Notes under the pieces: model-generated
Told to the model about the DNA's origin: nothing
Databases searched by the model: none
Seen by the model: only the letters and a program-made list of their open reading frames with translations
Part shown: piece by piece, positions 15,684 through 23,099 of the stretch
Numbering within the stretch: the first letter of the stretch is position 1
Layout: every line of letters starts with the position of its first letter
Assembly: GCA_030146365.1 (NCBI GenBank)
Contig: JASLBU010000140.1
Location: 1-24,551 of the forward strand
Direction of reading: 5' to 3'
Origin: Candidatus Limnocylindria bacterium
GTDB taxonomy: Bacteria; Chloroflexota; Limnocylindria; QHBO01
DNA: 24,551 nucleotides
Made by a program: the position numbers and the translations under genes

Positions 15684-18572
15684 CTAGTCGCGCCCGCCGG
15701 CAGGTGGCGCATCCGCGGCCATCCTGGCGGCCAACTCCGTGCGCGAGCGAATGCCGAGCTTGCGGTACACGCTCGTCAGGTGCACTTCCACGGTCCGGGT
15801 GGTGACGAAGAGCAGCGATGCCGCCTCCCTGTTCGTCGCACCGCCTGCAACGGCTCTCGCCACTCGATGCTCGGCGGCCGTCAGACTTCGCCCGTCTCCG
15901 CGCTGGGCCGCTCCGCTCCTCGCCCGGGTCATGCGACGAAGCTTTGCGGACCACGCCGCGGCGCCGAGCTGGTCGAACATCGTCTGGGCGGCAAGGAGGG
16001 ACGCAAGCGCCTCCTTTCGACGGCGGGTACGGCGCTGGATGGTGCCGAGGACGAACAGCGCTCGAGCCTGCTCGAACGGGTGCGCAGCCGGGGCGTGCAC
16101 GTCCAACGCACGGCGAAGCTCCTGGACGGCGCCGGCCGCCTCCCCGGCCGCCGCCGTGTGGAGGGCGCGACACCGGGCCGCCGCCAGCAGGCCCCACGGC
16201 CTGTGCAGGCGGCGCGCGTCCGCCTCGTATTCGCCGAGCAATGCGTCCGCCCGGTCCAGCTCGCCCAGCGCGATCAGCGCCTCGATCTCGTCAGGCAGGA
16301 ACCGGAGCATGCCCGGCTCTCGGATTCCCACGACGTCCCGCCACGCGACCAGGGGCGCGAGGTGTCCGTGTGCGGCGGCGGGGTCGCCCGCTGACAGCTC
16401 GATGAACCCGAGCACGCTCTGGTTCCACATCATCATGACCACCGAGCCGACCTCCTCGGCCAGCTGCAATCCGGCACCCGCGCTGTGGCGCGCGGCGTCC
16501 AGGTCGCCTCGGTAGGCCTCTGCCAGTGCCCTGGCGTACAGGGCGGCGGCCCGCATCGGCGCCTGGCCGGTCCGGAGGGACGTCGTCATGGCCTCGTCGG
16601 CATGTCGAGCTCCGGCCGTCCAGTCGCCTTCCAGGGTCGCGCTCTCGCTCATCTGCGAGAGCAGAAAGGGCAGCGAGGTGTCCTCGCCCGCCTCGATCGC
16701 CTGGCGGTGGAGGTCGTCGAACCGTCGGCGCGCCTCGCCGGTGGCGCCCGACCAGTTCAGCATCATCGCCAGCATCATGCTGGGCCGCCACTCGATCGGC
16801 GTGTCCGAGTGGGTGCCCTCCACATCGATGGCGCGCCGCATCTCTACCTCCGGGATGCCCGCCCCCTGGAGGAAGTCGGCCATCGCGGTGGCTGCCAGCA
16901 CCTCTCCGAACATCTCGTCGCTCGCGCCGGGCAGCAGCTCCAGCGCAGACCTGGCATGCGCGCCGGCAGCCTCCATGTCCCCGCACAGCATCACGGCCCA
17001 GGCGAGGTCTCGCGCGACCTGCGCTTTCAGCAAGGGGTCGCCGCCCGCCTCGCCCAGGGCGCGCGTCAGGAGCTGCGCGGCGACGGAACAGCTGTCGGTG
17101 CGATATCGGACCTTTGCGAGCCTGCGCAGGACCGATGCCCGAACCGGTCCCGAATCGAGGACGGCGGCCATCTCCTCGAAGATCTCCCGCGCCCGACTCA
17201 GGTTTCCGGAGGCGAAGTGGTACTCAGCCGCGTCGATCCGCCGCCGTTCCCGATCACCGGCCTCGCGGGATGGCGTGAGGTCGCTTGCGCGTTCGGCCAG
17301 CTGTGCGGCCGCATCCGGTGCTCCGCGTGCTGAAGCTCGCCGAGCCGCGGCCTCCACGGCGCGGGCCACTTCCGGATCCGGGCGGTCAGCTCCGAGCGCG
17401 AGGTGTCGGGCCTGCTCGTCGGCCCCTACCACCAACGCCGCCAGCTTTCGATGAAGGGCGCGGCGGCGGGGGGCGGAGACGGCGTGGTACACGGTCGACG
17501 CAAACACGGGATGCACGAAGCGAAGCCGATCGGCTGTGACCTCGAGGACCCCTGCGGATGTGGCCACCTCGACGGCTTCCGCCACCATCGGCCGAGGGGC
17601 GGCGGCCTCCAGCAGACCGATGGTGGGCTCGGCCACGGCCGCAGCGACGAACAGGAGTTCGCGCACGTCACGGGAAAGCTTCCAGAGCCGTTCCCGTGCG
17701 AACTGCTGCAGTGTCGCGGGCACGGAGAGAGGCTCCCCCGTCTGTGGCCGAATCTCTCCGCGGGAGATGCCGCGCGCGATCTCCAGGGCGAACAGCGGGT
17801 TGCCACCCGACGCACGCCCGACCTCGACGACGGTCGGCCGCGGCAGGGACGTCCCGATCCGAGCACGGATCAGTGCATCGAGCGCGTCGGTGTCGAGCGG
17901 CTCCAGTCTCAGCCGAACGGCCTCCCAGCCGGAGAATGTGTGGTCGAAGAGCACCGAACGGGCACCGGTTTCGTCCGGACGGCCTGCCGCCACGACCCCC
18001 ACGCGTTCCCGGTGCAGTCGCCGGACGACGAACTCCAGCACTCGGGCGGATGGTCCGTCCATCCAGTGCAGGTCGTCGACGGCCACCAGGACCGGGTTTC
18101 GCTCGGAGAGGACGCGCAGGGCACCGAGCGTCGCAAGTGACACGGCGCGCTGGTCCGGCGGAGCGTCGCCCGGCTGGTCCACGAGCACGGCGACCCTGAG
18201 CGCGTGCTGCTGGGGCGCGGGAAGGCGCAGGTCCGCATCGTCCACCAGCCCCTGGAGCAGGTCGCCGAGTGCCGCGTACGGCAGCGACGCCTCGGACTCG
18301 ACCGGGTGGGCCTCGAGAACTCGCAGGCCCGTGTCGCGGGCGGCGGCGACCGCAGCCCTCCACAGGGTCGACTTGCCGGCACCGATGTCGCCCTCGATCG
18401 CCAGCCCCGTTGGCCCTTCTCGGATCGCGTCGAGCACCATCCTGACGATCGACAGCTCTGACGTTCGCCCGAAGATTTCCCTCGACATGAGCTGCGAGGC
18501 CGACGGGAGCGGGGGTTCCGTCGCCACGCGGCCGCCGCCGGACGGCCCTTCGGCTGCGCGTAACAGCTTCAT
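15684..18572 (-). CDS. LAL-type transcriptional regulator: AAA ATPase, TPR-like repeats, LuxR HTH
   Basis: The 962-residue protein has an ATPase domain with Walker A GDIGAGKST (61-69) and Walker B VLVAVDDLHWMD, preceded by the FGRTSEL entry motif. A long all-helical middle part of TPR-like repeats follows (many AxxxARxxxxxAL patterns from about 430 to 860), and then a C-terminal LuxR/GerE helix-turn-helix (LTAAEHRVARAVAGGATNRE and VEVHLTSVYRKLGIRSRTEL). This is the large ATP-binding LuxR regulator architecture related to MalT. Such proteins usually activate target genes on sensing a ligand through the repeat domain. The start chosen is the ATG at 18570-18572, with a TAGGCT hexamer 6 bases upstream and no proper ribosome-binding site. 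The 3' end faces the hypothetical gene at 14963-15643 with a 40-base gap. Targets are unknown. Confidence 0.92.
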   Translation of the reverse strand: MKLLRAAEGPSGGGRVATEPPLPSASQLMSREIFGRTSELSIVRMVLDAIREGPTGLAIEGDIGAGKSTLWRAAVAAARDTGLRVLEAHPVESEASLPYAALGDLLQGLVDDADLRLPAPQQHALRVAVLVDQPGDAPPDQRAVSLATLGALRVLSERNPVLVAVDDLHWMDGPSARVLEFVVRRLHRERVGVVAAGRPDETGARSVLFDHTFSGWEAVRLRLEPLDTDALDALIRARIGTSLPRPTVVEVGRASGGNPLFALEIARGISRGEIRPQTGEPLSVPATLQQFARERLWKLSRDVRELLFVAAAVAEPTIGLLEAAAPRPMVAEAVEVATSAGVLEVTADRLRFVHPVFASTVYHAVSAPRRRALHRKLAALVVGADEQARHLALGADRPDPEVARAVEAAARRASARGAPDAAAQLAERASDLTPSREAGDRERRRIDAAEYHFASGNLSRAREIFEEMAAVLDSGPVRASVLRRLAKVRYRTDSCSVAAQLLTRALGEAGGDPLLKAQVARDLAWAVMLCGDMEAAGAHARSALELLPGASDEMFGEVLAATAMADFLQGAGIPEVEMRRAIDVEGTHSDTPIEWRPSMMLAMMLNWSGATGEARRRFDDLHRQAIEAGEDTSLPFLLSQMSESATLEGDWTAGARHADEAMTTSLRTGQAPMRAAALYARALAEAYRGDLDAARHSAGAGLQLAEEVGSVVMMMWNQSVLGFIELSAGDPAAAHGHLAPLVAWRDVVGIREPGMLRFLPDEIEALIALGELDRADALLGEYEADARRLHRPWGLLAAARCRALHTAAAGEAAGAVQELRRALDVHAPAAHPFEQARALFVLGTIQRRTRRRKEALASLLAAQTMFDQLGAAAWSAKLRRMTRARSGAAQRGDGRSLTAAEHRVARAVAGGATNREAASLLFVTTRTVEVHLTSVYRKLGIRSRTELAARMAADAPPAGGRD

Positions 18573-18578
18573 GGGACC

Positions 18579-18584
18579 AGCCTA
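18579..18584 (-). promoter_or_regulatory. Putative -10 element (TAGGCT) of the LAL regulator
   Basis: On the minus strand TAGGCT is followed by GGTCCC and the ATG at 18572. The 6-base spacing would place transcription initiation at the start codon. A GGAGG lies too far upstream to serve as a ribosome-binding site. Confidence 0.45.
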
Positions 18585-18779
18585 TACCTCCCCGGCCACG
18601 CCGCCCCGCCGAGCGCCAGTGCGCAGCCCAGGCGGCGTGTCGTCACAGCCACGAGACACTGTGGGTTCCCCTAATGGAATCAGCGGAGCGGAGGGCGTAC
18701 GGTCATTCTGCGGAACGAGTCCGCCCGAAGCGGACGGCTCGGCCGCAACCGGCCCACCAAGGACCGGAGGTCCACGGAA

Positions 18780-18807
18780 CGCTCGCGGCCGTACACGGCC
18801 ATGAGCG
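18780..18807 (+). other. Hairpin in the leader of the small-gene/stressosome region
   Basis: CGCTC (18780-18784) pairs with GAGCG (18803-18807) and GGCCG pairs with CGGCC inside, around a TACA loop, with a small GC/AT internal loop. It buries an in-frame ATG at 18801, which favours the downstream ATG at 18822. The remainder of the gap from 18585 to 18821 holds a TACGGT at 18698-18703 that could be a -10, without a convincing -35, and a short GTCCGC/GCGGAC stem near 18719. No other gene was seen in this gap. Confidence 0.4.
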
Positions 18808-18821
18808 CGAAAGGCAGGGCA

Positions 18822-19097
18822 ATGCAGCTGGGACCGAACATGAAGCGCCTGAGGGAGATGGACGTGGCCGACTCGGTGAAGGCCTGCGTGATCGCCGGTC
18901 CGGGCGACCTGATGACGTGGGAGGTGACCGCGTGCGTGGAGAGCGGCGGCATGACCCTCGAGGTCATCGGGCGCGGGTCGGATCTCGAGGCCGCCGCCGC
19001 GTCCGCCATGGCGGTGCTGACGGAGAACGGCTCCACGCTGAGTGCGCCGATGGACGGCGCTTCGACCATTCCCTCGGCGGGGGACGTGGCCGTCTAG
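18822..19097 (+). CDS. Small hypothetical protein, 91 residues
   Basis: The frame encodes a soluble protein beginning MQLGPNMKRLREMDVADSVK, with a probable strand-helix core (KACVIAGPGDLMTWEVTACV, then MTLEVIGRGSDLEAAAASAM) and a low-complexity end. Third codon positions are G/C-rich. I prefer the ATG at 18822, preceded by AAAGGCAGG, over the ATG at 18801, which has no ribosome-binding site and sits in a hairpin. The pattern of a short beta hairpin followed by an Ala-rich helix is seen in many small actinobacterial and Chloroflexi proteins, but I recognise no family. It precedes two more small genes and the stressosome genes on the same strand. Confidence 0.6.
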   Translation: MQLGPNMKRLREMDVADSVKACVIAGPGDLMTWEVTACVESGGMTLEVIGRGSDLEAAAASAMAVLTENGSTLSAPMDGASTIPSAGDVAV

Positions 19098-19163
19098 ATG
19101 ATCTCCAGCCCGTGCGCCGCTCATACCCATCCAGGCACCCACAGCAACGTCGGAGCGAGAACA

Positions 19164-19400
19164 GTGCATCCACCTGCCACCCGAGTCATCTACAGAGCAC
19201 AGCCGTACCTGGTCGAGTTGAATCCGGACGGCTCCGTCGTAGCGGCATTCGGGCCCTTCGCGCCGGGAACGGAGCCGAGCCTGGCCGAGTGCAGTGTCGA
19301 GACGCAGGTGCAGGACGCGGAGGTCCTGGATCAGCTCACGCGCCTCGTTCCGCGGAGTCCGGACCTGCCGGCTGCCAAGGACACCCTGGCTGGTGGGTGA
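19164..19400 (+). CDS. Small hypothetical protein, 78 residues
   Basis: The protein starts at a GTG (19164-19166) with GGAG 9 bases upstream and reads VHPPATRVIYRAQPYLVELN, followed by PDGSVVAAFGPFAPG and an acidic helical end. The open frame extends back to an ATG at 19098 directly after the preceding stop, but codons in that part look less gene-like. The YLVELNPDGSVVAAFGP segment resembles a beta hairpin with a turn. There is no membrane segment. No family recognised. It ends 10 bases before the next small gene. Confidence 0.52.
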   Translation: MHPPATRVIYRAQPYLVELNPDGSVVAAFGPFAPGTEPSLAECSVETQVQDAEVLDQLTRLVPRSPDLPAAKDTLAGG

Positions 19401-19410
19401 GGTTTCTCAA

Positions 19411-19650
19411 GTGGTGATGGACGCGTGGACGGTCACCGCCATCGTGATCGTCCTCGGCGCGCTCCTCATCGACCGCACGCGCGCGTACCGCGCGCTGCCG
19501 GTCCTTCTCAACCGACTGCGCGGGCGCTCACGCTCCTCAGGCCGCCGCCAAACCCTGGGAGTAGACTCGGCTGAGCCTTTCCCAGTCCGAACGAATGCGT
19601 CGGACGTTGCCGGCACAGAGAAGGAACCACACCATGGACCAGGGCACTAG
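19411..19650 (+). CDS. Small single-pass membrane protein, up to 79 residues
   Basis: From a GTG at 19411 (GAGG 8 bases upstream; ATG two codons later) the frame encodes VVMDAWTVTAIVIVLGALLI, a membrane segment, then a basic stretch (DRTRAYRALPVLLNRLRGR), so the positive part is likely cytoplasmic. The first 30 or so codons are almost entirely G/C-ending, but this bias breaks down after about residue 46, where the frame enters the leader of rsbR and overlaps its first 17 bases. The true C-terminus may therefore differ, for example through a one-base shift near 19550 that would end the protein at the TAG at 19562. No family recognised. Confidence 0.48.
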   Translation: MVMDAWTVTAIVIVLGALLIDRTRAYRALPVLLNRLRGRSRSSGRRQTLGVDSAEPFPVRTNASDVAGTEKEPHHGPGH

Positions 19651-20536
19651 CGCCATGGAGCGGGCGGCGAAGGATCGCGACCCCGACCGCTCTTTGCTGC
19701 ACGAGTTGGTCGCGCACCTTCGGCAGCACCTCACTCCGCTCCGCGAGGAGTGGACCCGCCGGATCACGGAGGCACAGCTGCTGCGCGTGATGACGGCCGA
19801 CGAGATCTTCTCGGAGGTCACGGCCGTCTACGACAACTACGTGGATGCCCTGGAGACCGGGAGCATCGAGGCGCTCGAGGCCTATGCCAAGAACCTCTCC
19901 GAGCGCATCATTCCCCGTGGTGTCGAGACCCACGAGGTGCTCGGCGTCGTGCTGCTGCTGCGGGACGTCCTCGCACGCTCCCTGTTCGAGAAGTACCAGC
20001 AGGACTCCGACCTCCTCAACCGGGTGCTGGACGTCTACGAGCCGGCCGCGAACCGGATTGCCGTCACGGTCGGTGTGAGCTTCGTCCAGGAACGAGAGCG
20101 CGTCATCCGACAGCAGCAGTCGGCGATCCGCGAGCTCTCCACGCCGGTCCTCAAGGTGCGCGAGCAGCTGCTGATCCTGCCGATCATCGGCGCGCTGGAT
20201 GCCGGTCGCGCGCGCCAGCTCACCGAGCAGCTCCTGAAGGGTATCCGGGACAACCGAGCCAAGGTGGTGGTCATCGATATCACCGGCGTCCCGTCGATCG
20301 ACATGACGGTGGCGAACCACATGGTCCAGGCCGTCCGTGCGTCCGGCCTCATGGGCGCGAGGGTGATCATCACCGGCCTCTCCGCAGACATCGCCCAGAC
20401 GCTGGTCGGCCTGGGGGTCGACCTGAGCATGATGCAGAGCGTCGGTGACCTCCAGGGAGGCATCGAAGAGGCCGAGCGCCAGCTCAGCTACGCCGTCACC
20501 CGCACCGGCCGGACCCCTGCGGAACAGGAAGAGTAG
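19634..20536 (+). CDS. rsbR: Stressosome scaffold/sensor protein, RsbR type
   Basis: RsbR proteins form the stressosome core with RsbS and hold RsbT until stress triggers phosphorylation. The 300-residue protein has an all-helical N-terminal domain of the RsbRD_N kind (LLHELVAHLRQHLTPLREEW onwards), a linker helix (ERERVIRQQQSAIRELSTPV) and a C-terminal STAS domain. The STAS domain carries the expected phosphoacceptor threonines: Thr225 in SIDMTVAN and Thr256 in ADIAQT, matching the two sites of Bacillus RsbR proteins. The start is the ATG at 19634 with AAGGA 8 bases upstream. rsbS follows after 8 bases. What the N-terminal domain senses is not clear; no haem or flavin motif is evident. Confidence 0.92.
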   Translation: MDQGTSAMERAAKDRDPDRSLLHELVAHLRQHLTPLREEWTRRITEAQLLRVMTADEIFSEVTAVYDNYVDALETGSIEALEAYAKNLSERIIPRGVETHEVLGVVLLLRDVLARSLFEKYQQDSDLLNRVLDVYEPAANRIAVTVGVSFVQERERVIRQQQSAIRELSTPVLKVREQLLILPIIGALDAGRARQLTEQLLKGIRDNRAKVVVIDITGVPSIDMTVANHMVQAVRASGLMGARVIITGLSADIAQTLVGLGVDLSMMQSVGDLQGGIEEAERQLSYAVTRTGRTPAEQEE

Positions 20537-20544
20537 GCTCGCCG

Positions 20545-20889
20545 GTGGCGGTTTCGATCCTCAAGCAGGGCGACTACCTCATCGCGTCCGTGCAGTCGGC
20601 CTTGACCGACACGGAGGTGCTCGAGCTCCGTGACGCCCTCCTCGCAGGGGTCGCGAAGCACCGTTCCCGAGGGGTGATCGTCGATGTCGCAGCACTCGAC
20701 ATCATCGACTCGTTCGCGGCGCGGTCGCTGACCACCGTCGCGCGAACGAACCGCCTGCGCGGGGCCAAGACCGTCATCGTGGGAATTCAGCCGGAGGTGG
20801 CCGTGGCGATGAGCCAGTTCGGGCTGCGCCTGGATTCCGCGCACATCGCACTGGACCTCGAAGCCGGCATTCAGCTCCTCACCGCCTGA
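20545..20889 (+). CDS. rsbS: Stressosome STAS protein RsbS
   Basis: The 114-residue protein is a single STAS domain beginning MAVSILKQGDYLIASV. Ser56 in DIIDSFAARSL is at the position phosphorylated by RsbT in Bacillus RsbS (Ser59). In the resting state RsbS holds RsbT in the stressosome; phosphorylation releases it. The start is a GTG at 20545, 8 bases after the rsbR stop. The order R-S-T matches known stressosome operons. Confidence 0.94.
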   Translation: MAVSILKQGDYLIASVQSALTDTEVLELRDALLAGVAKHRSRGVIVDVAALDIIDSFAARSLTTVARTNRLRGAKTVIVGIQPEVAVAMSQFGLRLDSAHIALDLEAGIQLLTA

Positions 20890-20902
20890 GGCGGAACGCA
20901 CT

Positions 20903-21334
20903 GTGAGCGCCGAGATCCGGATCCCGATCGAGTCCGACGCGGATACCGTGATCGCGAGACAGGCCGGTCGGGACGTCGCGCTCCGGCTCGGCTTCACGCG
21001 GACCGACGCCACGTTCATCGCGACGGCCATTTCGGAGATTGCGCGGAACATCACCGTCCATGCCGGCTCCGGGGCCGTCATCGTCCGTGAGCTCTACGAG
21101 GGCGGCCGCGTCGGGCTGGCCGTGATCGCGCAGGACGAGGGGCCGGGTATCGCGGACGTCGCGGCGGTCATGCGGGAGGACTACCGGTCCACGATGGGAC
21201 TCGGGATGGGGATCTGGGGCGCCATCCGACTGATGGACGAAGTCGACATCAAGTCAGGACCCGGGAACGGCACGACCGTGACCATGAAGAAGTGGTGCGG
21301 CTTCGACGAGGTCGCCGCTTTCCTCGACCACTGA
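20903..21334 (+). CDS. rsbT: Serine/threonine kinase RsbT, switch protein of the stressosome
   Basis: The 143-residue protein is a GHKL-type kinase: N-box SEIARNITVHA (Mg-binding Asn), G1 box DEGPGIAD, G2 box GLGMGIWGA and a final GTTVTMKKW strand. RsbT phosphorylates RsbR and RsbS and, once released, binds and activates a downstream partner, RsbU in Bacillus. The start is a GTG at 20903, 13 bases after rsbS. No rsbU, rsbV, rsbW, rsbX or sigma gene follows; the operon ends at the terminator at 21366-21393, so the partner must be encoded elsewhere or be of another type. Confidence 0.94.
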   Translation: MSAEIRIPIESDADTVIARQAGRDVALRLGFTRTDATFIATAISEIARNITVHAGSGAVIVRELYEGGRVGLAVIAQDEGPGIADVAAVMREDYRSTMGLGMGIWGAIRLMDEVDIKSGPGNGTTVTMKKWCGFDEVAAFLDH

Positions 21335-21365
21335 GCGTGGCAGCGCCCCACTCGTTCGGCACCAC

Positions 21366-21393
21366 AAAGCCCGCCGGTGAACCGGCGGGCTTT
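21366..21393. terminator. Strong bidirectional terminator after rsbT
   Basis: AAAGCCCGCCGGT at 21366-21378 pairs perfectly with ACCGGCGGGCTTT at 21381-21393; in practice this gives a 12-base-pair stem with a 4-base loop. The flanking A and T runs are short. It lies 31 bases after the rsbT stop and, on the other strand, 18 bases after the stop of the frame at 21412, so it may end transcripts from both sides. Confidence 0.85.
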
Positions 21394-21411
21394 GCAGCGG
21401 GTGCGGAACGT

Positions 21412-21547
21412 CTACGCGAGGACGATGGTGTCGCCACCGAGGAGGGTGACCACGATGCTGTCGCCGACGACCGTGATGTCGGTCACGGTGACCGCTCGCC
21501 CTATTGCGCGGGCCAGCTGACTGACCTCGCTGGGCGAGCCCGGGGGG
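21412..21547 (-). other. Coding-like frame directly after the YHS gene stop, no obvious start codon
   Basis: On the minus strand the frame one base ahead of the YHS frame is open across its stop and on to a TAG at 21412-21414. It encodes SEVSQLARAIGRAVTVTDIT and then VVGDSIVVTLLGGDTIVLA, a plausible helix and beta hairpin. From 21486 onward 23 of the 24 sense codons end in G or C, as in real genes here, and position 2 is T-rich. The only usable start inside is a GTG at 21484-21486, giving 24 residues without a clear ribosome-binding site. The terminator lies just beyond. It may be a frame-shifted extension of the YHS protein, a decayed gene end or a micro-protein. Confidence 0.4.
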
Positions 21548-21949
21548 TCAGGCGGGCGCCTGGAGCTCCGGCGCCTCAGCCTCGGCCACCTCGCAGATCC
21601 CTGGATCGGCCGTCGGCTGCGCCATCGCCTCACGCTCGGCATCCAGCGCCGCCTTGACCTCGGGGTGGGCATCGGACAGGCAGCAGGAACACGACTCGTA
21701 CCAGAGGCGCATGCCGGCATCGATCTCGATCGGCGCATCCGAGCCTCGAGCGGGCGCGGTGTCGTGGTGCGACGCGACGAACCGCGTCGGTTCGGCCGAG
21801 AACTGTTCGAGGCAGCCGGCGCGGCAGAAGTAGTAGGTGTGGCTGTCGTGCTCGGCGACCAGTCCATCTTCGATGGCTGCGTCGACGCGTACGGCCATGC
21901 CGCACACCGGGTCGCGGGGACGATCGCTCGCCGTTGAGGTGGTGTTCAT
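21548..21949 (-). CDS. YHS-domain metal-binding protein with Cys-rich C-terminal part
   Basis: The 133-residue protein opens with the YHS motif: RDPVCGMAV (Cys16), then TYYFCRAGCLEQF with Cys42 and Cys46, an arrangement common in heavy-metal and copper/arsenic-related proteins and in P-type ATPase N-termini. A second part has MRLWYESCSCC (Cys87, Cys89, Cys90) followed by a charged helix, possibly a second metal site. It is soluble, with no signal peptide. I chose the ATG at 21947-21949; TAGCAT lies 7 bases upstream, fitting a leaderless transcript. The stop is TGA followed by C, and a coding-like frame continues past it. The metal and partners are not known. Confidence 0.86.
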   Translation of the reverse strand: MNTTSTASDRPRDPVCGMAVRVDAAIEDGLVAEHDSHTYYFCRAGCLEQFSAEPTRFVASHHDTAPARGSDAPIEIDAGMRLWYESCSCCLSDAHPEVKAALDAEREAMAQPTADPGICEVAEAEAPELQAPA

Positions 21950-21956
21950 GCGTGTG

Positions 21957-21962
21957 ATGCTA
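21957..21962 (-). promoter_or_regulatory. Putative -10 element (TAGCAT) of the YHS gene
   Basis: On the minus strand TAGCAT lies 7 bases before the ATG at 21949, with no Shine-Dalgarno between. Transcription would start at the ATG, independently of the glycosyltransferase gene 58 bases upstream. Confidence 0.45.
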
Positions 21963-22007
21963 CCGGCCACGCCCGGAGGTCGCTCCGGCCACGAGGGAGA
22001 GGAGGTT

Positions 22008-23099
22008 TCAGCCGGCCGGCAGAAGCTCACGGTAGGCGGCCAGGCATCGCTCGGCGCAGCGAGCCCAGGTCCATTCGGCGAGCACGCGGTCGCGTGCCTG
22101 CGCCCCCATTCGGCGCGCTCTCGCCGGATCGCGCAGGAGGATCTCGATCCGGCTTCTCAGGCCGGCCACGTCGCCCGGGTCCACGAGGAAGCCTGTCTCG
22201 CCATCCTCGATCACCTCCGGCAGCCCGCCGATGCGACTGGCGATGACCGGCGTGCCGCTGGCCATCGCCTCCAGCGCCACCAGCCCCAGCAGCTCGGACA
22301 CGGCGATCGGTCGGCCGTAGCACGTCCGATCCACTGATGGGAGGACAAGCGCGACCGCCTCGCGAAAGAGGGTCGCGAGCTGCGCGTCGTCGACCCCGCC
22401 GGTGAACCGGACTCGGCGCCCTGCCGCCAGCGAACGGAGCAGCGTGGGGTAGTCTCGCTCCGGCAGATCCGGGTCGTGGCCCTCGGTGCCCGCCACGGTG
22501 AGATGTGCTTCGGCCGGAAGGGCCCTGATGAGCACGTCAATTCCCTTGTGCGGGGTCACTCGGCCGACGAAGAGCAGCCCGCTGCGGACAGCAGCGGGCT
22601 CGGGACGGTAGCGGGAAGGGTCAGCACCGCCGTAGATGACCCGCGTCTTCCAGGCGGGTGACCCCAGCTCGGCCGCCGAATAACGCGAGACGGGCAGGAA
22701 CCGATCGTAGAGCGCCTGGCCCAGCCTGCCCCAGTCCAGGCCCTGAAGTCCGTGATCGGTGACGACGGCGTGATGGCCGCGGAGCCGCGCGGTGAGTGCG
22801 GCCAGCGTACTGGCCGGGCTTCGCATCTGGTGAACGTGGACGATATCCGCCCGGCCGATCGCTCGAGGCAGCGATGGTACGATCGGTCGCGCGGGATGGC
22901 CGCTCACATGGGTAAGGGCGCGAAGAACCCGGATCTTCAGCCTTCCTTCGCTCCACTCGCCGGTGTCCTTCCCGAAGGTGATGAGCTCGCAGTCGGCGTG
23001 TGCGGCGATCGCTCGGGCCAGTTCGAGTGGATACCGCTCGCCACCGCCGAACAGGCCTCCCCGACCAAATGCCGTCGGAGCGACATGAATGACTCGCAC
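22008..23099 (-). CDS. Glycosyltransferase family 4 protein
   Basis: The 363-residue protein has the GT-B fold of GT4 enzymes. The N-terminal domain begins VRVIHVAPTAFGRGGLFGGG, whose Gly-rich loop binds the acceptor side, followed by DIVHVHQMRSP and VVTDHGLQGLDW. The C-terminal nucleotide-sugar domain has LLFVGRVTPHKGIDVLIRAL and the catalytic E(x7)E in SELLGLVALEAMASGTPVIAS. It transfers a sugar from an activated donor, probably at the cytoplasmic face of the membrane. I chose the GTG at 23097-23099 because AGGAGG lies 9 bases upstream and the first beta strand begins right there. The start lies inside the first codons of the divergent glycosyltransferase gene. The product is not known. Confidence 0.92.
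   Translation of the reverse strand: MRVIHVAPTAFGRGGLFGGGERYPLELARAIAAHADCELITFGKDTGEWSEGRLKIRVLRALTHVSGHPARPIVPSLPRAIGRADIVHVHQMRSPASTLAALTARLRGHHAVVTDHGLQGLDWGRLGQALYDRFLPVSRYSAAELGSPAWKTRVIYGGADPSRYRPEPAAVRSGLLFVGRVTPHKGIDVLIRALPAEAHLTVAGTEGHDPDLPERDYPTLLRSLAAGRRVRFTGGVDDAQLATLFREAVALVLPSVDRTCYGRPIAVSELLGLVALEAMASGTPVIASRIGGLPEVIEDGETGFLVDPGDVAGLRSRIEILLRDPARARRMGAQARDRVLAEWTWARCAERCLAAYRELLPAG

Noticed and set aside
15678..15696. Short GC hairpin between the convergent genes near 15684
   Set aside because: It has only six base pairs, overlaps the end of the LAL gene and has no T-run. Such stems are frequent by chance at this GC content.
13410..21334. A direct functional link between the GGDEF protein and the stressosome
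   Set aside because: Some stressosomes do feed diguanylate cyclases, but here the genes are about 4.7 kb apart with the LAL regulator in between on the opposite strand. The evidence is too weak to report as a finding.
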